A program made the translations under genes and the position numbers. The notes under the pieces are model-generated. The model searched no databases, had not been told where the DNA came from, and saw only the letters and a list, made by a program, of their open reading frames with translations. From contig JAGWVT010000010.1 of the NCBI GenBank assembly GCA_018970765.1, forward strand, positions 1-48,135: a stretch of 48,135 nt of DNA, in the 5' to 3' direction. Shown here one piece after another: positions 1 to 8,139 of the stretch (within the stretch, counting starts at the first letter, position 1; each line of letters opens with the position of its first letter). The DNA comes from Actinomycetales bacterium. GTDB lineage: Bacteria > Actinomycetota > Actinomycetes > S36-B12.

Positions 1-1
1 G

Positions 2-74
2 TGGGCGATACAGGATTTGAACCTGTGACCTCTTCCGTGTCAAGGAAGCGCGCTAGCCCCTGCGCCAATCGCCC
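2..74 (-). tRNA. tRNA-Val (GAC)
   Basis: On the minus strand the sequence folds as a full cloverleaf. The 7-bp acceptor stem is GGGCGAT/ATCGCCC, the D stem is GCGC/GCGC, and the anticodon stem CTTCC/GGAAG holds the loop TTGACAC (anticodon GAC, valine). The T stem ACAGG/CCTGT holds TTCAAAT. The discriminator is A and CCA is not fully encoded. It is the last of three tandem tRNAs read from about 275 toward the window start. Confidence 0.96.
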
Positions 75-87
75 GATGTAGTTTTCG

Positions 88-158
88 AGGTGGAGACGGG
101 ATTTGAACCCGTGTACACGGCTTTGCAGGCCGTTGCCTCGCCTCTCGGCCACTCCACC
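88..158 (-). tRNA. tRNA-Cys (GCA)
   Basis: Minus-strand cloverleaf with acceptor stem GGTGGAG/CTCCACC, anticodon stem ACGGC/GCCGT around CTGCAAA (anticodon GCA, cysteine), T stem ACGGG/CCCGT and discriminator U. At 71 nt it is short, as tRNA-Cys usually is. It lies 13 nt upstream of tRNA-Val(GAC) in the same transcript direction. Gly-Cys-Val is a familiar actinobacterial tRNA cluster. Confidence 0.96.
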
Positions 159-201
159 GTGAATCGGTGCTGCCGTCCAGCAGCGCCGACTTGGTGTTCC
201 G

Positions 202-274
202 AGCGGACGACGGGACTCGAACCCGCGACCCTCACCTTGGCAAGGTGATGCGCTACCAACTGCGCTACGTCCGC
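202..274 (-). tRNA. tRNA-Gly (GCC)
   Basis: Minus-strand cloverleaf with acceptor stem GCGGACG/CGTCCGC, D arm GCGC..GCGC, anticodon stem TCACC/GGTGA around TTGCCAA (anticodon GCC, glycine), T stem GCGGG/CCCGT (one G-U) with loop TTCGAGT, and discriminator U. It is the first gene of the three-tRNA cluster and is divergent from pabB. A minus-strand TAGTCT (298 down to 293) is a possible -10 for the cluster, with no recognisable -35. Confidence 0.96.
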
Positions 275-349
275 ATGACTGATCAGTTGCTAAGACTAGC
301 CGGTCGTGGTCGTGCAGGCTTGCGACCCCCGGGGCAGCAGGATTGGTCC

Positions 350-1357
350 ATGGATCTGGTGCACCTGGAAGGCCTGTGGGGGTGGGATCTGATGGACCTC
401 ACCAGCGACCTGGCGGCACTTGAATCCTCGGGCCGTTGGGCCGTTGTCCTGCCTTATGCGGGACCGCCGATCTGTGCTCGCTTGCGGAGTTGGGCAGCCC
501 AGCCTCCCCGAGCATCAGGTGCCTACCGTGGCCCAGACCAGGCTCGGTGGCGTTCTTCGCTAAATGCGCAGGCGTACCAGGGTGGTGTGGCTTCGATCAG
601 GGCAGCCATCGCCGCCGGGACGGTTTACCAGGCCAACCTCTGCCGTGTCATGCGGGCTGAGCTACCTGATCCGACGAGTGCGGACCTACAGGGCCTGTTT
701 CATCTACTGAGCTCAGGCAACCCCAGCCCCTACTCGGGGTTCGTTCGCCTGCCAGGGGTCAACGCAGTGACGGCAAGTCCGGAGCTGTTCCTCGAACGTC
801 GAGGTAATCGGCTCCGGTCTGGCCCAATAAAGGGAACTGGAGCCAACGAATCGGACCTGCAGGACAAGGATCGTGCCGAGAACGTCATGATCGTCGATCT
901 CGTCCGCAATGACCTGGCGCAGGTCGCAGTGCCCGGAACTGTGGAGGTACCTACGCTCATGCAGGTGCAGCAACACCCAGGCTTGGTGCACCTCGTCTCA
1001 TACGTTGAAGCCGAACTCATTGAAGGCTCGGGTTGGCCACAGATCATCAATGCTGCGTTTCCGCCAGGCTCGGTCACCGGAGCACCCAAGTCCACTGCAC
1101 TGGAAATCATCGATCAACTCGAACCGGCAAGCCGCGGCATCTACTGCGGAGCAATCGGTTGGATCGATGCCGACGCTAAGACGGGTTGCCTTGCGGTGGC
1201 CATCCGCACGTTTTGGCAGGACGGATCCGACCTCTGTTTCGGGACTGGTGCGGGCATCACGTGGGCCTCTGACCCGGTGGCCGAATGGCAGGAGACTGAG
1301 TTGAAGGCTGCTCGCTTGATCGCCTTGGCTGGGCAGACCTGGGAAGGAGATCGATGA
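350..1357 (+). CDS. pabB: Aminodeoxychorismate synthase component I (PabB-type chorismate-binding enzyme)
   Basis: Chorismate-utilising enzyme that converts chorismate to 4-amino-4-deoxychorismate for p-aminobenzoate and folate synthesis. The 335-residue product is essentially the catalytic domain, without the longer N-terminal region of 450-500 residue family members. PIKGT at about residues 159-163 carries the lysine typical of PabB; anthranilate synthases have PIAGT. SVTGAPK (about 241-247) and the Mg-binding glutamates near the C terminus are present. The ATG at 350 is chosen because AGGA lies 7 nt upstream; the frame stays open to 167 but that part overlaps tRNA genes. It overlaps pabC by 4 nt (ATGA), so the two are translationally coupled. 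No glutamine amidotransferase (PabA) gene is visible nearby, so ammonia must come from a distant PabA/TrpG or free NH3 (inference). Confidence 0.9.
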   Translation: MDLVHLEGLWGWDLMDLTSDLAALESSGRWAVVLPYAGPPICARLRSWAAQPPRASGAYRGPDQARWRSSLNAQAYQGGVASIRAAIAAGTVYQANLCRVMRAELPDPTSADLQGLFHLLSSGNPSPYSGFVRLPGVNAVTASPELFLERRGNRLRSGPIKGTGANESDLQDKDRAENVMIVDLVRNDLAQVAVPGTVEVPTLMQVQQHPGLVHLVSYVEAELIEGSGWPQIINAAFPPGSVTGAPKSTALEIIDQLEPASRGIYCGAIGWIDADAKTGCLAVAIRTFWQDGSDLCFGTGAGITWASDPVAEWQETELKAARLIALAGQTWEGDR

Positions 1358-2202
1358 TGCCGGACAACGATCTCGCACGCGTGTGGTTAGGCGACGACAC
1401 GGGTGGCAGGCGCGTTGAGCCCGCTGAAGCGCATGTCAGTGTGTTTGATCATGGATTCACCGTTGCTGACGGCGTCTTCGAAACGATCAAGGTGATCGAC
1501 GGTGTCCCGTTTGCACTGAGTCGGCATCTGCGTCGACTGTCCAGTTCAGCGCAGGCCTTGGGCATGCCAGTTCCGGAATCATCGCTGTTGCATAAGGCGG
1601 TGGGCGAAGTCACCTCGGGTTCGGCTGGCGTAGGTCGTTTGCGCATTACGCTCACCGGTGGCGCCGGTCCGATGGGATCGGACCGAGGCGATGCTCGCCG
1701 CACCCTCGTCCTGGTGCACGTCCCGGCACCGGCATGGCCAGCCACGACTCAAGCCGTCGTGGTGCCGTGGCGACGCAATGAACACTCGGCCCTCGCCGGT
1801 GTGAAGTCCACTTCATACGCGGAAAACGTGATTGCACTTGACTGGGCGAAGCAGCGGGGTGCCAGCGAGGCCCTATTCGCAAACTGCGCTGGACATCTGT
1901 GTGAAGGCACTGGGTCCAATGTCTTCATCGTGCGCGATGGCGTTGTCAGCACGCCAACGCTGGCAAGTGGCTGCCTAGGTGGGATAACCCGTGAACTCGT
2001 GATCGAGTGGTGTGACGTGATTGAGGAGGACCTGCCAATGGAGGCACTCGCCTCGGCAGATGAAGTGTTCATCACGTCGTCGACGCGTGATGTCCACCCA
2101 GTAAGTCAGATCGACGGCAGGCAGTTGCCCGCGCCCGGTCCTGTGTCGGCTGATATCCAGAGGTTGTTCGTCAAGAAGGCTGCCGAGCACCCAGATCCTT
2201 GA
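1354..2202 (+). CDS. pabC: Class IV PLP enzyme, probable 4-amino-4-deoxychorismate lyase
   Basis: Fold-type IV PLP enzyme of 282 residues, the usual size. The PLP lysine is K151 in GVKSTSYAEN, followed by E184 in CEGTGSNVF, which contacts the pyridine nitrogen in this family. The N-terminal FDHGFTVADGVFET block is also typical. D-amino acid and branched-chain aminotransferases share these motifs. The assignment to PabC, which releases pyruvate to give p-aminobenzoate, rests mainly on the 4-nt overlap with pabB. GGAAGGAG lies just before its start. The transcription unit ends 12 nt downstream at a strong terminator. Confidence 0.82.
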   Translation: MMPDNDLARVWLGDDTGGRRVEPAEAHVSVFDHGFTVADGVFETIKVIDGVPFALSRHLRRLSSSAQALGMPVPESSLLHKAVGEVTSGSAGVGRLRITLTGGAGPMGSDRGDARRTLVLVHVPAPAWPATTQAVVVPWRRNEHSALAGVKSTSYAENVIALDWAKQRGASEALFANCAGHLCEGTGSNVFIVRDGVVSTPTLASGCLGGITRELVIEWCDVIEEDLPMEALASADEVFITSSTRDVHPVSQIDGRQLPAPGPVSADIQRLFVKKAAEHPDP

Positions 2203-2213
2203 GCCATCTGGAC

Positions 2214-2253
2214 AAAGCGAAGGGCCGGGGTGAATGCCCCGGCCCTTCGCTTT
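2214..2253. terminator. Bidirectional intrinsic terminator between convergent pabC and the Ig-like gene
   Basis: A perfect 17-bp inverted repeat with a 6-nt loop (TGAATG): left arm 2214-2230, right arm 2237-2253. The core is very G+C rich (AAGGGCCGGGG). The arms begin with AAA and end with TTT, giving a short U-run in either direction. It lies between convergent genes and can serve both. Confidence 0.9.
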
Positions 2254-2265
2254 CAAGCACAGTTA

Positions 2266-3801
2266 CTAGTAACGGCGTTGGATAAAGAACGGTCCGAAGC
2301 CGCCGGTGGCGGGTGCCTCACCCACGACCGTGCAGGCGCCAGCGCGTACTTTCTTCAAGCGCACAGCACCACTTGCCGGGTAGATCAAGCGGCAACGGTT
2401 AGCGCCAGCCGTAACGCTCCACTCGATTTCCTCGCCCGCATTGGTCGTGCCCTGGCGCGGAGTTGCCAGCGTGATGACGCGACCCTTGCGGATGTTCTGC
2501 GAGTTCGGCGCAGCCAGTGCTGCTGTCTGACCGGACTGGCCGATGTTGAGGGTGTAGGTGTTGGTTGCTGGTGCGTACCCGTGTCCACCGGGGGAGGACG
2601 CGGTGAGCGTGCAAGCTCCGGAGGCACCCGAGACGGTGAGCACGGTGCCAGCAAGCGAGCATGGTGATCCACTCACCGCCAGTGTGACCGGTGCGCCGGA
2701 AGCGGATTTCGTGATCAGGTTGTACTGACCAGCCGTGACCGGGTTGGCCGGATTTGTCGTCCAGGGTGCGGCGTCACCATTGGGGTCCACAGTGATGGTG
2801 TCAGGAGACCCGGGCGGCAGGGCGGTTACCGTCTGAGTCGCTGAACCCGTGGCGCCATTGCTCCCGGTCCAGGTCGCCACGATCGTGGTGGCTCCTTGAG
2901 CGGAGGGCGTGTAGGAGACGGTCGCAGCGTTATTCGATCCCACCGCAACTGGCCCACCAATGGCAGCTCCGTTGGCCGTGAAAGCAACGTTGCCGGCAGA
3001 TGGAGTGGCGAACACCTGTGCCGTGATGTTTGTGGCCTGTCCCTGGTACAGCGGCGGAACTACCAAGGCGACGTTGGAGCCAGTCGGTGTGACCGCGACT
3101 GCAACCGCCGCGCTGGCGCAGGCGTTGCCACAACTAAACGCGTTGTTTGCCGGCGTATACGTGGCGACGATGTTGAAGGTGCCCGTGGTCGTCGGCGTCC
3201 AGTTGAACGTGGCCACCGAAGGCATTGCGCCGTTCAATGGCACCGTCGGTGCGATGACCGCGCCATTCTGGATGGCAAAGCGGACCGACCCCACGGGACC
3301 GGACTGGCTGCCCCCTTGGGAGGCAACTGTTGCCGTGAGGGTCACAGCCTGGTTCACGGCAGCCGTGGCAGGGGCAGTGAGCGTGGTGGTGGTGGTCGCT
3401 GGATTGATCGTCACGGTGGTCGGAGCGCCGAGCGGCCCGTTCGCGTTATTCGCGGTGAGCTGGCAGTTGCCAACGTTCACAGGTATCCACGACAGCACCG
3501 CAACTCCGTTGTTATTCAGGTTGTCGCTGAGTTGGCCACCGGTTGCGCAGGAGGCTGGCGAGAACGTCACGAACACCGCGTTCGCACCAACACCGCTCGG
3601 TGGATTCGTCGTGATGGTGACGGGCATAGGCACGCCCAGCGTGCCGGTAGAGGCCACGGTGATCGGACCTGCGGCATTCGCCGGACCGGCGACTGCAACG
3701 AGGAGGCTGGCCACCAAAGCACCGACGGCGCCGATGACCACAGTCGGGCGCGCGATGCGCACCACACGGGATGAGGTTTCAGACAAGGAGACTCCCTTCA
3801 T
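2266..3801 (-). CDS. Secreted Ig-like repeat protein
   Basis: A 511-residue exported protein of unknown ligand. An N-terminal hydrophobic segment (TVVIGAVGALVASLLVAVAG) ends in ANA-AGP, a good signal peptidase I site. The mature part is Ala/Thr/Val/Gly rich, with successive Ig-like (Big_3-type) beta-sandwich segments containing TLTA, VSYTP and IVATW-type strands. Several segments carry a cysteine pair; the last two resemble the common repeat with SPC ... GACTLTA. There is no LPXTG, TM anchor or catalytic motif, so it is probably a secreted or wall-associated adhesion or scaffold protein (inference). I chose the ATG at 3801 because it places the signal peptide normally; a GTG at 3885 would add 28 residues. 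Neither has a clear Shine-Dalgarno. It is convergent with pabC and divergent from tRNA-Val. Confidence 0.8.
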   Translation of the reverse strand: MKGVSLSETSSRVVRIARPTVVIGAVGALVASLLVAVAGPANAAGPITVASTGTLGVPMPVTITTNPPSGVGANAVFVTFSPASCATGGQLSDNLNNNGVAVLSWIPVNVGNCQLTANNANGPLGAPTTVTINPATTTTTLTAPATAAVNQAVTLTATVASQGGSQSGPVGSVRFAIQNGAVIAPTVPLNGAMPSVATFNWTPTTTGTFNIVATYTPANNAFSCGNACASAAVAVAVTPTGSNVALVVPPLYQGQATNITAQVFATPSAGNVAFTANGAAIGGPVAVGSNNAATVSYTPSAQGATTIVATWTGSNGATGSATQTVTALPPGSPDTITVDPNGDAAPWTTNPANPVTAGQYNLITKSASGAPVTLAVSGSPCSLAGTVLTVSGASGACTLTASSPGGHGYAPATNTYTLNIGQSGQTAALAAPNSQNIRKGRVITLATPRQGTTNAGEEIEWSVTAGANRCRLIYPASGAVRLKKVRAGACTVVGEAPATGGFGPFFIQRRY

Positions 3802-3840
3802 GGGGCGCGATGCGCCCAGTGCACGTAACCGTGATGCTAA

Positions 3841-3872
3841 ACCAGCGTTGAGGGAGAGAGGGGGACGCTGGT
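3841..3872. repeat. 8-bp inverted repeat in the Ig-gene/tRNA-Val divergent region
   Basis: ACCAGCGT (3841-3848) is repeated inverted as ACGCTGGT (3865-3872), with a purine-only centre of G and A between them on the plus strand apart from one T. It lies upstream of the Ig-like gene start and could be an operator or a 5'-UTR hairpin. Function is unknown, and an 8-bp match can be chance. Confidence 0.35.
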
Positions 3873-3901
3873 GGTTTTCCTTCACCGTGGTGCCCGTGGG
3901 G

Positions 3902-3907
3902 TACGCT
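3902..3907 (+). promoter_or_regulatory. Possible -10 element of tRNA-Val(CAC)/thrS
   Basis: TACGCT ends 8 nt before the mature 5' end of tRNA-Val(CAC). No good -35 is seen; the best T-rich stretch is TTTTCCTTCACC at about 3875-3886. It is the only TANNNT candidate I noticed close to this tRNA. Confidence 0.35.
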
Positions 3908-3915
3908 GCGCAAGC

Positions 3916-3988
<73 letters not shown>

Positions 3989-4024
3989 CCCCGCTGCAGG
4001 ATTCCCGATGGCTAGGAGATGCCC

Positions 4025-5974
4025 GTGATCGCCCAGGATGTGGTCGGGGCGAGCCGGGACGTGGTTGCTGCGCGGATCAATGGTGAAGTGCGCGACCTTG
4101 CCACGGTTGTTGAGGACGGAGATGTCGTCGAGCCAGTAGCGGTGCAATCACCGGAAGGCTTGGCGATCCTGCGACATTCGGCAGCGCATGTGTTGGCTCA
4201 GGCGGTCCAATCGCTCTTTCCCGAGGCCAAGTTGGGAATCGGACCTCCCATCAAGGACGGGTTCTACTACGACTTCGACGTCGCCCAGCCGTTCACACCT
4301 GAGGATCTGCAGCGACTGCAGGAACGAATGGTGGAGATCATCAAGGCCCGGCAGGTCTTTCGGCGACGGGTGGTGTCGGCCGATGAGGCCTCACTGGAAC
4401 TTGCCGCAGAGCCTTACAAGCTGCGATTGATCGGTGCCCAAGGTGGCGCCGAGGTGCTCTCTGGTGAAGTGATGGAGGTCGGCGGAGCCGAACTGACCAT
4501 CTACGACAATGTCGACGCCAAGACCGGTGATGTGTGTTGGGCGGACCTGTGCCGAGGACCGCATGTGCCGAACACCGGGTACATCCCGCAGAATGCGGTC
4601 AAGCTGATGCGCTCCTCGGCGGCGTACTGGTTGGGCGATCAGGCCAATGAGCAACTGCAGCGGGTTTACGGCACCGCGTGGCCCGCCAAGGAAGATCTCC
4701 AGGGGTATTTGACATTCCTGCAGGAGGCCGAGCGGCGTGATCATCGCAAGCTGGGCGCTGAGTTGGATCTGTTCTCATTTCCTGAGGAGATCGGTTCCGG
4801 CCTTGCCGTGTTCCATCCCAAGGGTGGCGTGGTTCGTCGTGTGATGGAGGACTACTCCCGTCGACGCCACGAGGCAGCGGGGTATGAATTTGTCAACACT
4901 CCGCACATCACCAAGGCCGCGCTGTTCGAGCAGTCAGGTCACCTTCAGTGGTACGCCGAAGGAATGTATCCGCCAATGCACCTAGACGCGGTGGTTGACG
5001 ACGAGGGGCAGGTTCGTCGTCAGGGTTCGGACTATTACCTGAAGCCGATGAACTGCCCAATGCACAACTTGATCTTCAAAGCTCGTGGTCGCTCCTACCG
5101 TGAGCTGCCGCTGCGCCTGTTCGAATTCGGCACTGTTTATCGCTACGAGAAGTCCGGTGTGGTGCAGGGCCTGACTCGTGCGCGTGGATTTACGCAGGAC
5201 GATGCACATATCTACTGCACGCGCGAACAGATGCCCCGCGAGTTAGACAGCCTGTTGACGTTCGTGCTGAACCTGCTGCGCGACTTCGGCCTTGAGGACT
5301 TCTATCTGGAGTTGTCGACGCGTGATCCGGACAAGAGCGTCGGCTCAGATGAGGCTTGGTCCATGGCTACCGACGTGTTGCGAACGGCGGCTGAAAAGCA
5401 GGGTTTGGAACTGGTCTTGGACGAGGGCGGTGCGGCCTTCTATGGGCCAAAGATTTCCGTGCAGGCCCGGGACGCCATTGGTCGAACCTGGCAGATGTCG
5501 ACGATCCAGGTGGATTTCAATCTGCCCGAACGCTTTGACCTGGAATACCAGGGTTCGGACGGGCATCGCGAACGTCCGGTGATGATCCATCGAGCGCTCT
5601 TCGGGTCCATTGAGCGATTCTTCGCAATTTTGTTGGAGCATTACGCCGGCGCCTTCCCTCCTTGGTTGGCTCCGGTGCAGGTGATTGGCATTCCGATTAC
5701 CGAGGCGCATGTGCCGTACCTGGAGGACATCGCGACCAGGTTGCGTGAGCGCGGGATCCGCGTCGAGGTAGACACGTCGACCGAACGCATGCAAAAGAAA
5801 ATTCGTGCCGCCCAGCAAGCCAAGGTGCCGTTCATGCTGCTGGCTGGAGACGAAGATCAGGCCGCAGGCGCGGTGTCCTTCCGCTACCGCGATGGGCAGC
5901 AGCGCAATGGTGTCCCCATCGACGAGGCGATCGAAGACATCGTCAGCGCTGTCCAGCAGCGAATCCAGGTCTGA
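4025..5974 (+). CDS. thrS: Threonine--tRNA ligase with shortened TGS domain
   Basis: Class II aminoacyl-tRNA synthetase charging tRNA-Thr. The second additional (editing) domain begins at [11 protein letters not shown] with the HxxxH zinc/editing motif. The catalytic core contains CPMHNLIF (zinc cysteine), the motif 2 arginine in YRYEKSG and motif 3 near [12 protein letters not shown]. The anticodon-binding domain occupies the last about 100 residues. The N-terminal TGS domain is only about 35 residues, roughly 25 fewer than in Streptomyces ThrS as I recall it, and an in-frame TAG at 4013 blocks extension upstream. AGGAG (4014-4018) touches the ATG at 4019 but sits 6 nt before the GTG at 4025, so GTG is preferred (649 residues). 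Probably read from upstream of tRNA-Val. Confidence 0.95.
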   Translation: MIAQDVVGASRDVVAARINGEVRDLATVVEDGDVVEPVAVQSPEGLAILRHSAAHVLAQAVQSLFPEAKLGIGPPIKDGFYYDFDVAQPFTPEDLQRLQERMVEIIKARQVFRRRVVSADEASLELAAEPYKLRLIGAQGGAEVLSGEVMEVGGAELTIYDNVDAKTGDVCWADLCRGPHVPNTGYIPQNAVKLMRSSAAYWLGDQANEQLQRVYGTAWPAKEDLQGYLTFLQEAERRDHRKLGAELDLFSFPEEIGSGLAVFHPKGGVVRRVMEDYSRRRHEAAGYEFVNTPHITKAALFEQSGHLQWYAEGMYPPMHLDAVVDDEGQVRRQGSDYYLKPMNCPMHNLIFKARGRSYRELPLRLFEFGTVYRYEKSGVVQGLTRARGFTQDDAHIYCTREQMPRELDSLLTFVLNLLRDFGLEDFYLELSTRDPDKSVGSDEAWSMATDVLRTAAEKQGLELVLDEGGAAFYGPKISVQARDAIGRTWQMSTIQVDFNLPERFDLEYQGSDGHRERPVMIHRALFGSIERFFAILLEHYAGAFPPWLAPVQVIGIPITEAHVPYLEDIATRLRERGIRVEVDTSTERMQKKIRAAQQAKVPFMLLAGDEDQAAGAVSFRYRDGQQRNGVPIDEAIEDIVSAVQQRIQV

Positions 5975-5987
5975 GGTCCCTGGGGCC

Positions 5988-6548
5988 ATGAGCGAGCCTT
6001 CATCGGATTCCTCCGTACCCGGTGGAGAGCATGGTTGGCAGGCTGCGGCCTGGGCCCGCCTGTGGACCCCGCATCGCATGGCCTATCTACGCGGTGACGG
6101 AAAGCCGCGCCATACCGACGAGGGATCGGAGTGCCCGTTCTGTCGGGCACCGAACCTGAGTGAAGACGAGGGCCTTGTCATTCACCGGGGGAGGTTGGCA
6201 TTTGCGGTGCTCAATCTCTATCCATATAACTCAGGCCACCTGATGATCTGCCCCTTTCGCCACGTTGCCGATTACTCAGATTTGACTGAGGACGAAGTGG
6301 CTGAGGTCGGAGCGCTCACGCAGCAGGCCATGCGAGCACTGCGCGCGGTCTCCGGTGCGCATGGCTTCAACATCGGCATGAATCAAGGGTCGATCGCGGG
6401 GGCAGGTATCGCCGGGCACCTCCATCAGCACGTGGTGCCTCGTTGGGGCGGGGATACCAACTTCCTGCCGGTGATCGCGGGCACCAAGACCATCGCGCAA
6501 CTCCTCGAAGAGACACGGCGGCTACTCGCGTCGGCTTGGCCGCAATAA
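5988..6548 (+). CDS. HIT-family diadenosine tetraphosphate (Ap4A) phosphorylase-like protein
   Basis: A 186-residue HIT hydrolase/transferase. The histidine triad HLHQH is at residues 144-148, and an N-terminal CPFC pair (49-52) may bind zinc together with downstream histidines. Its place between thrS and the PI-phosphate synthase gene matches M. tuberculosis Rv2613c, which I recall as an Ap4A phosphorylase (phosphorolysis of Ap4A to ADP and ATP). That specificity is by orthology and not visible here. The start is the ATG at 5988, 13 nt after thrS. The same frame is open further upstream inside thrS, but that part is a shadow. The Shine-Dalgarno is weak (GGGG just before the ATG). Confidence 0.88.
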   Translation: MSEPSSDSSVPGGEHGWQAAAWARLWTPHRMAYLRGDGKPRHTDEGSECPFCRAPNLSEDEGLVIHRGRLAFAVLNLYPYNSGHLMICPFRHVADYSDLTEDEVAEVGALTQQAMRALRAVSGAHGFNIGMNQGSIAGAGIAGHLHQHVVPRWGGDTNFLPVIAGTKTIAQLLEETRRLLASAWPQ

Positions 6549-6565
6549 GAGCAGCCCTTCACGGG

Positions 6566-6571
6566 TACCAT
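6566..6571 (+). promoter_or_regulatory. Candidate -10 for a leaderless PIP synthase transcript
   Basis: TACCAT lies 6 nt before the GTG at 6578, which has no Shine-Dalgarno. Transcription starting 6-8 nt after the hexamer would begin at or next to the start codon. No -35 is recognisable. It would be an internal promoter in the thrS-pimA operon. Confidence 0.4.
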
Positions 6572-6577
6572 CACCAA

Positions 6578-7180
6578 GTGCTGAACAACCCCGGCGTTCG
6601 GGGAATGGTCGCCGGGATCATCGAGCCACCAGCCCGCCTGCTGCTGAAGCTTCGGATTTCCCCCGATGTGGTGACCGTCGGCGGGACCATTGCGGTGATC
6701 GCGATCTCGCTGAGTTGCCTGCCCACGGGTCGCTTCATCCTCGGCGTGATTCTGCTCAGCCTGGTGGCATTCAGTGACCTGCTCGACGGCACCATGGCAC
6801 GCCTCGCGGGTCGAAGCGGGCCTTGGGGCAACTTCCTTGATGCCACCTGCGATCGACTCGCGGATGGTGCAGTGTTCGCCGGACTCGCTCTTTACGGAGC
6901 GAACCAACAGGACCCCTGGATCACCGGAGGTGCACTGGCAGCGCTGGTTGCCGGCCAAGTCGTCTCCTATGCCAAAGCGCGTGCTGAGGCAGTGGGGGCT
7001 ACCGCTAACGTGGGGATCGCAGAGCGCGCTGAGCGGTTGATCATCGCGGCGCTGGCAATCCTGCTTACCGGACTTGGTGTTCCTTTGGTACTACCGATCG
7101 CAATGTGGATCATCGCCGTACTCGGCCTGGTTACCGTCCTGCAGCGAATCCTGCACGTGCGCCGGCAATTGCTGTCGTGA
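6578..7180 (+). CDS. pgsA: Phosphatidylinositol phosphate synthase (CDP-alcohol phosphotransferase)
   Basis: Integral membrane enzyme of 200 residues that joins CDP-diacylglycerol to inositol-1-phosphate, the first committed step to phosphatidylinositol and PIMs in actinobacteria. The family signature is complete: D67, D70, G71, A74, R75, G84, D88 and D92, in the spacing DGxxARx8Gx3Dx3D. Hydrophobic segments fill most of the rest. CDP-glycerol phosphatidyltransferases share the signature; the inositol assignment comes from the following acyltransferase and pimA genes. The start GTG (6578) is chosen because VLNN matches the usual N terminus. No ribosome-binding site precedes it, but TACCAT lies 6 nt upstream. 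It ends in a 4-nt GTGA overlap with the acyltransferase gene. Confidence 0.9.
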   Translation: MLNNPGVRGMVAGIIEPPARLLLKLRISPDVVTVGGTIAVIAISLSCLPTGRFILGVILLSLVAFSDLLDGTMARLAGRSGPWGNFLDATCDRLADGAVFAGLALYGANQQDPWITGGALAALVAGQVVSYAKARAEAVGATANVGIAERAERLIIAALAILLTGLGVPLVLPIAMWIIAVLGLVTVLQRILHVRRQLLS

Positions 7181-8139
7181 CATCACCTGAGCATTCAGGA
7201 CTTCGCCAACGCATCTCCGATGCGGTAACCGAGGCAGCGTTCGTCAGCGGTTGGCAAGTCGTCAAACGCATGCCAGAGCGTCCCACTCGCTGGGCGGCAA
7301 CGAAGGTGGCTGATCGCAGTTGGCGGCGTCAAGGCCCGGCGATTCGCCAATTGGAACGCAACCTTGCGCGCGTGGACCCCACGTGGACGGTCGACGAACT
7401 TCGCACGATCAGCCGTACCGCGATGCGCAGTTACCTGCGTTACTGGCAGGAGGCGTTCCAACTTCCAGCGTGGTCACATGAACGCATCAGCTCGACCTTC
7501 AACCTTGTCAACGTCGAAATCCTCGATGCGGCTGCCGCTTCCGGAACGGGCGTCATCATGGTGCCCGGACACATGGCCAATTGGGACCATGCAGGAGCTT
7601 GGGCGGCCCTGCGCTACGGACGCGTGGTCACCGTCGCCGAACGTCTCAAGCCCATTGGGCTCTTCGAGCGGTTTCTGGAATACCGACGTTCGCTGGGCAT
7701 GGAGGTTTACGGCACTGGGGACCCGGATGTCGTGCGGCAACTAGCCCGCCGGCTGAAGGACGGCTGTGTTGTGGCGTTGCTGGGTGATCGGGATATTGGA
7801 CGCAACGGTGTGGAGGTATCGCTACTCGGGCAACCCGCGTCGCTGCCTGCCGGCCCGGCCCTGTTGGCAATCCTGACCGGGGCACCGCTATACCCGGTAT
7901 CAATGTGGTTCGAGCCGGTTGGCAGCTTGGGCTGGATCCATGATCGCGTTGAAGTGCCACAAACTGGGACGCGCGCTGAGCAAGTAAAGGCGATGACTCA
8001 GCAGATCGCAGATTCGCTGGGGTCGGGCATTCGAGAGAATCCGCAGGACTGGCACATGATGCAGGCCCTCTGGCGGGCGGATATCGAAGCCCGCGAAGAA
8101 GGGCCGCCTCGCATCTCGCCTCAGGAGGGCTCGACCTGA
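7177..8139 (+). CDS. Phosphatidylinositol mannoside acyltransferase (LPLAT/HtrB family)
   Basis: A 320-residue member of the lauroyl/PIM acyltransferase family. The catalytic HX4D motif is at H132-D137 (GHMANWDHAG). The rest resembles PatA, which acylates the 6-position of the first mannose of PIM at the inner membrane face. Starting at GTG 7177 gives a 4-nt overlap with the PIP synthase stop. The last codon overlaps pimA by one base (TGATG), and the pimA ribosome-binding site (CAGGAGG) lies inside its end. Position between PIP synthase and PimA is the same as Rv2611c. Acyl donor and acceptor are by homology only. Confidence 0.9.
   Translation: MTSPEHSGLRQRISDAVTEAAFVSGWQVVKRMPERPTRWAATKVADRSWRRQGPAIRQLERNLARVDPTWTVDELRTISRTAMRSYLRYWQEAFQLPAWSHERISSTFNLVNVEILDAAAASGTGVIMVPGHMANWDHAGAWAALRYGRVVTVAERLKPIGLFERFLEYRRSLGMEVYGTGDPDVVRQLARRLKDGCVVALLGDRDIGRNGVEVSLLGQPASLPAGPALLAILTGAPLYPVSMWFEPVGSLGWIHDRVEVPQTGTRAEQVKAMTQQIADSLGSGIRENPQDWHMMQALWRADIEAREEGPPRISPQEGST

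Noticed and set aside
167-349. N-terminal extension of PabB to the start at 167
   Set aside because: It runs across the tRNA-Gly gene; the ATG at 350 has a ribosome-binding site.
3989-4024. T-box leader for thrS
   Set aside because: Only 36 nt are available, far too short, and there is no T-box motif.
5345-6079. 244-codon minus-strand frame across thrS and the HIT gene
   Set aside because: Antisense to two clearly recognised genes, with no family resemblance.
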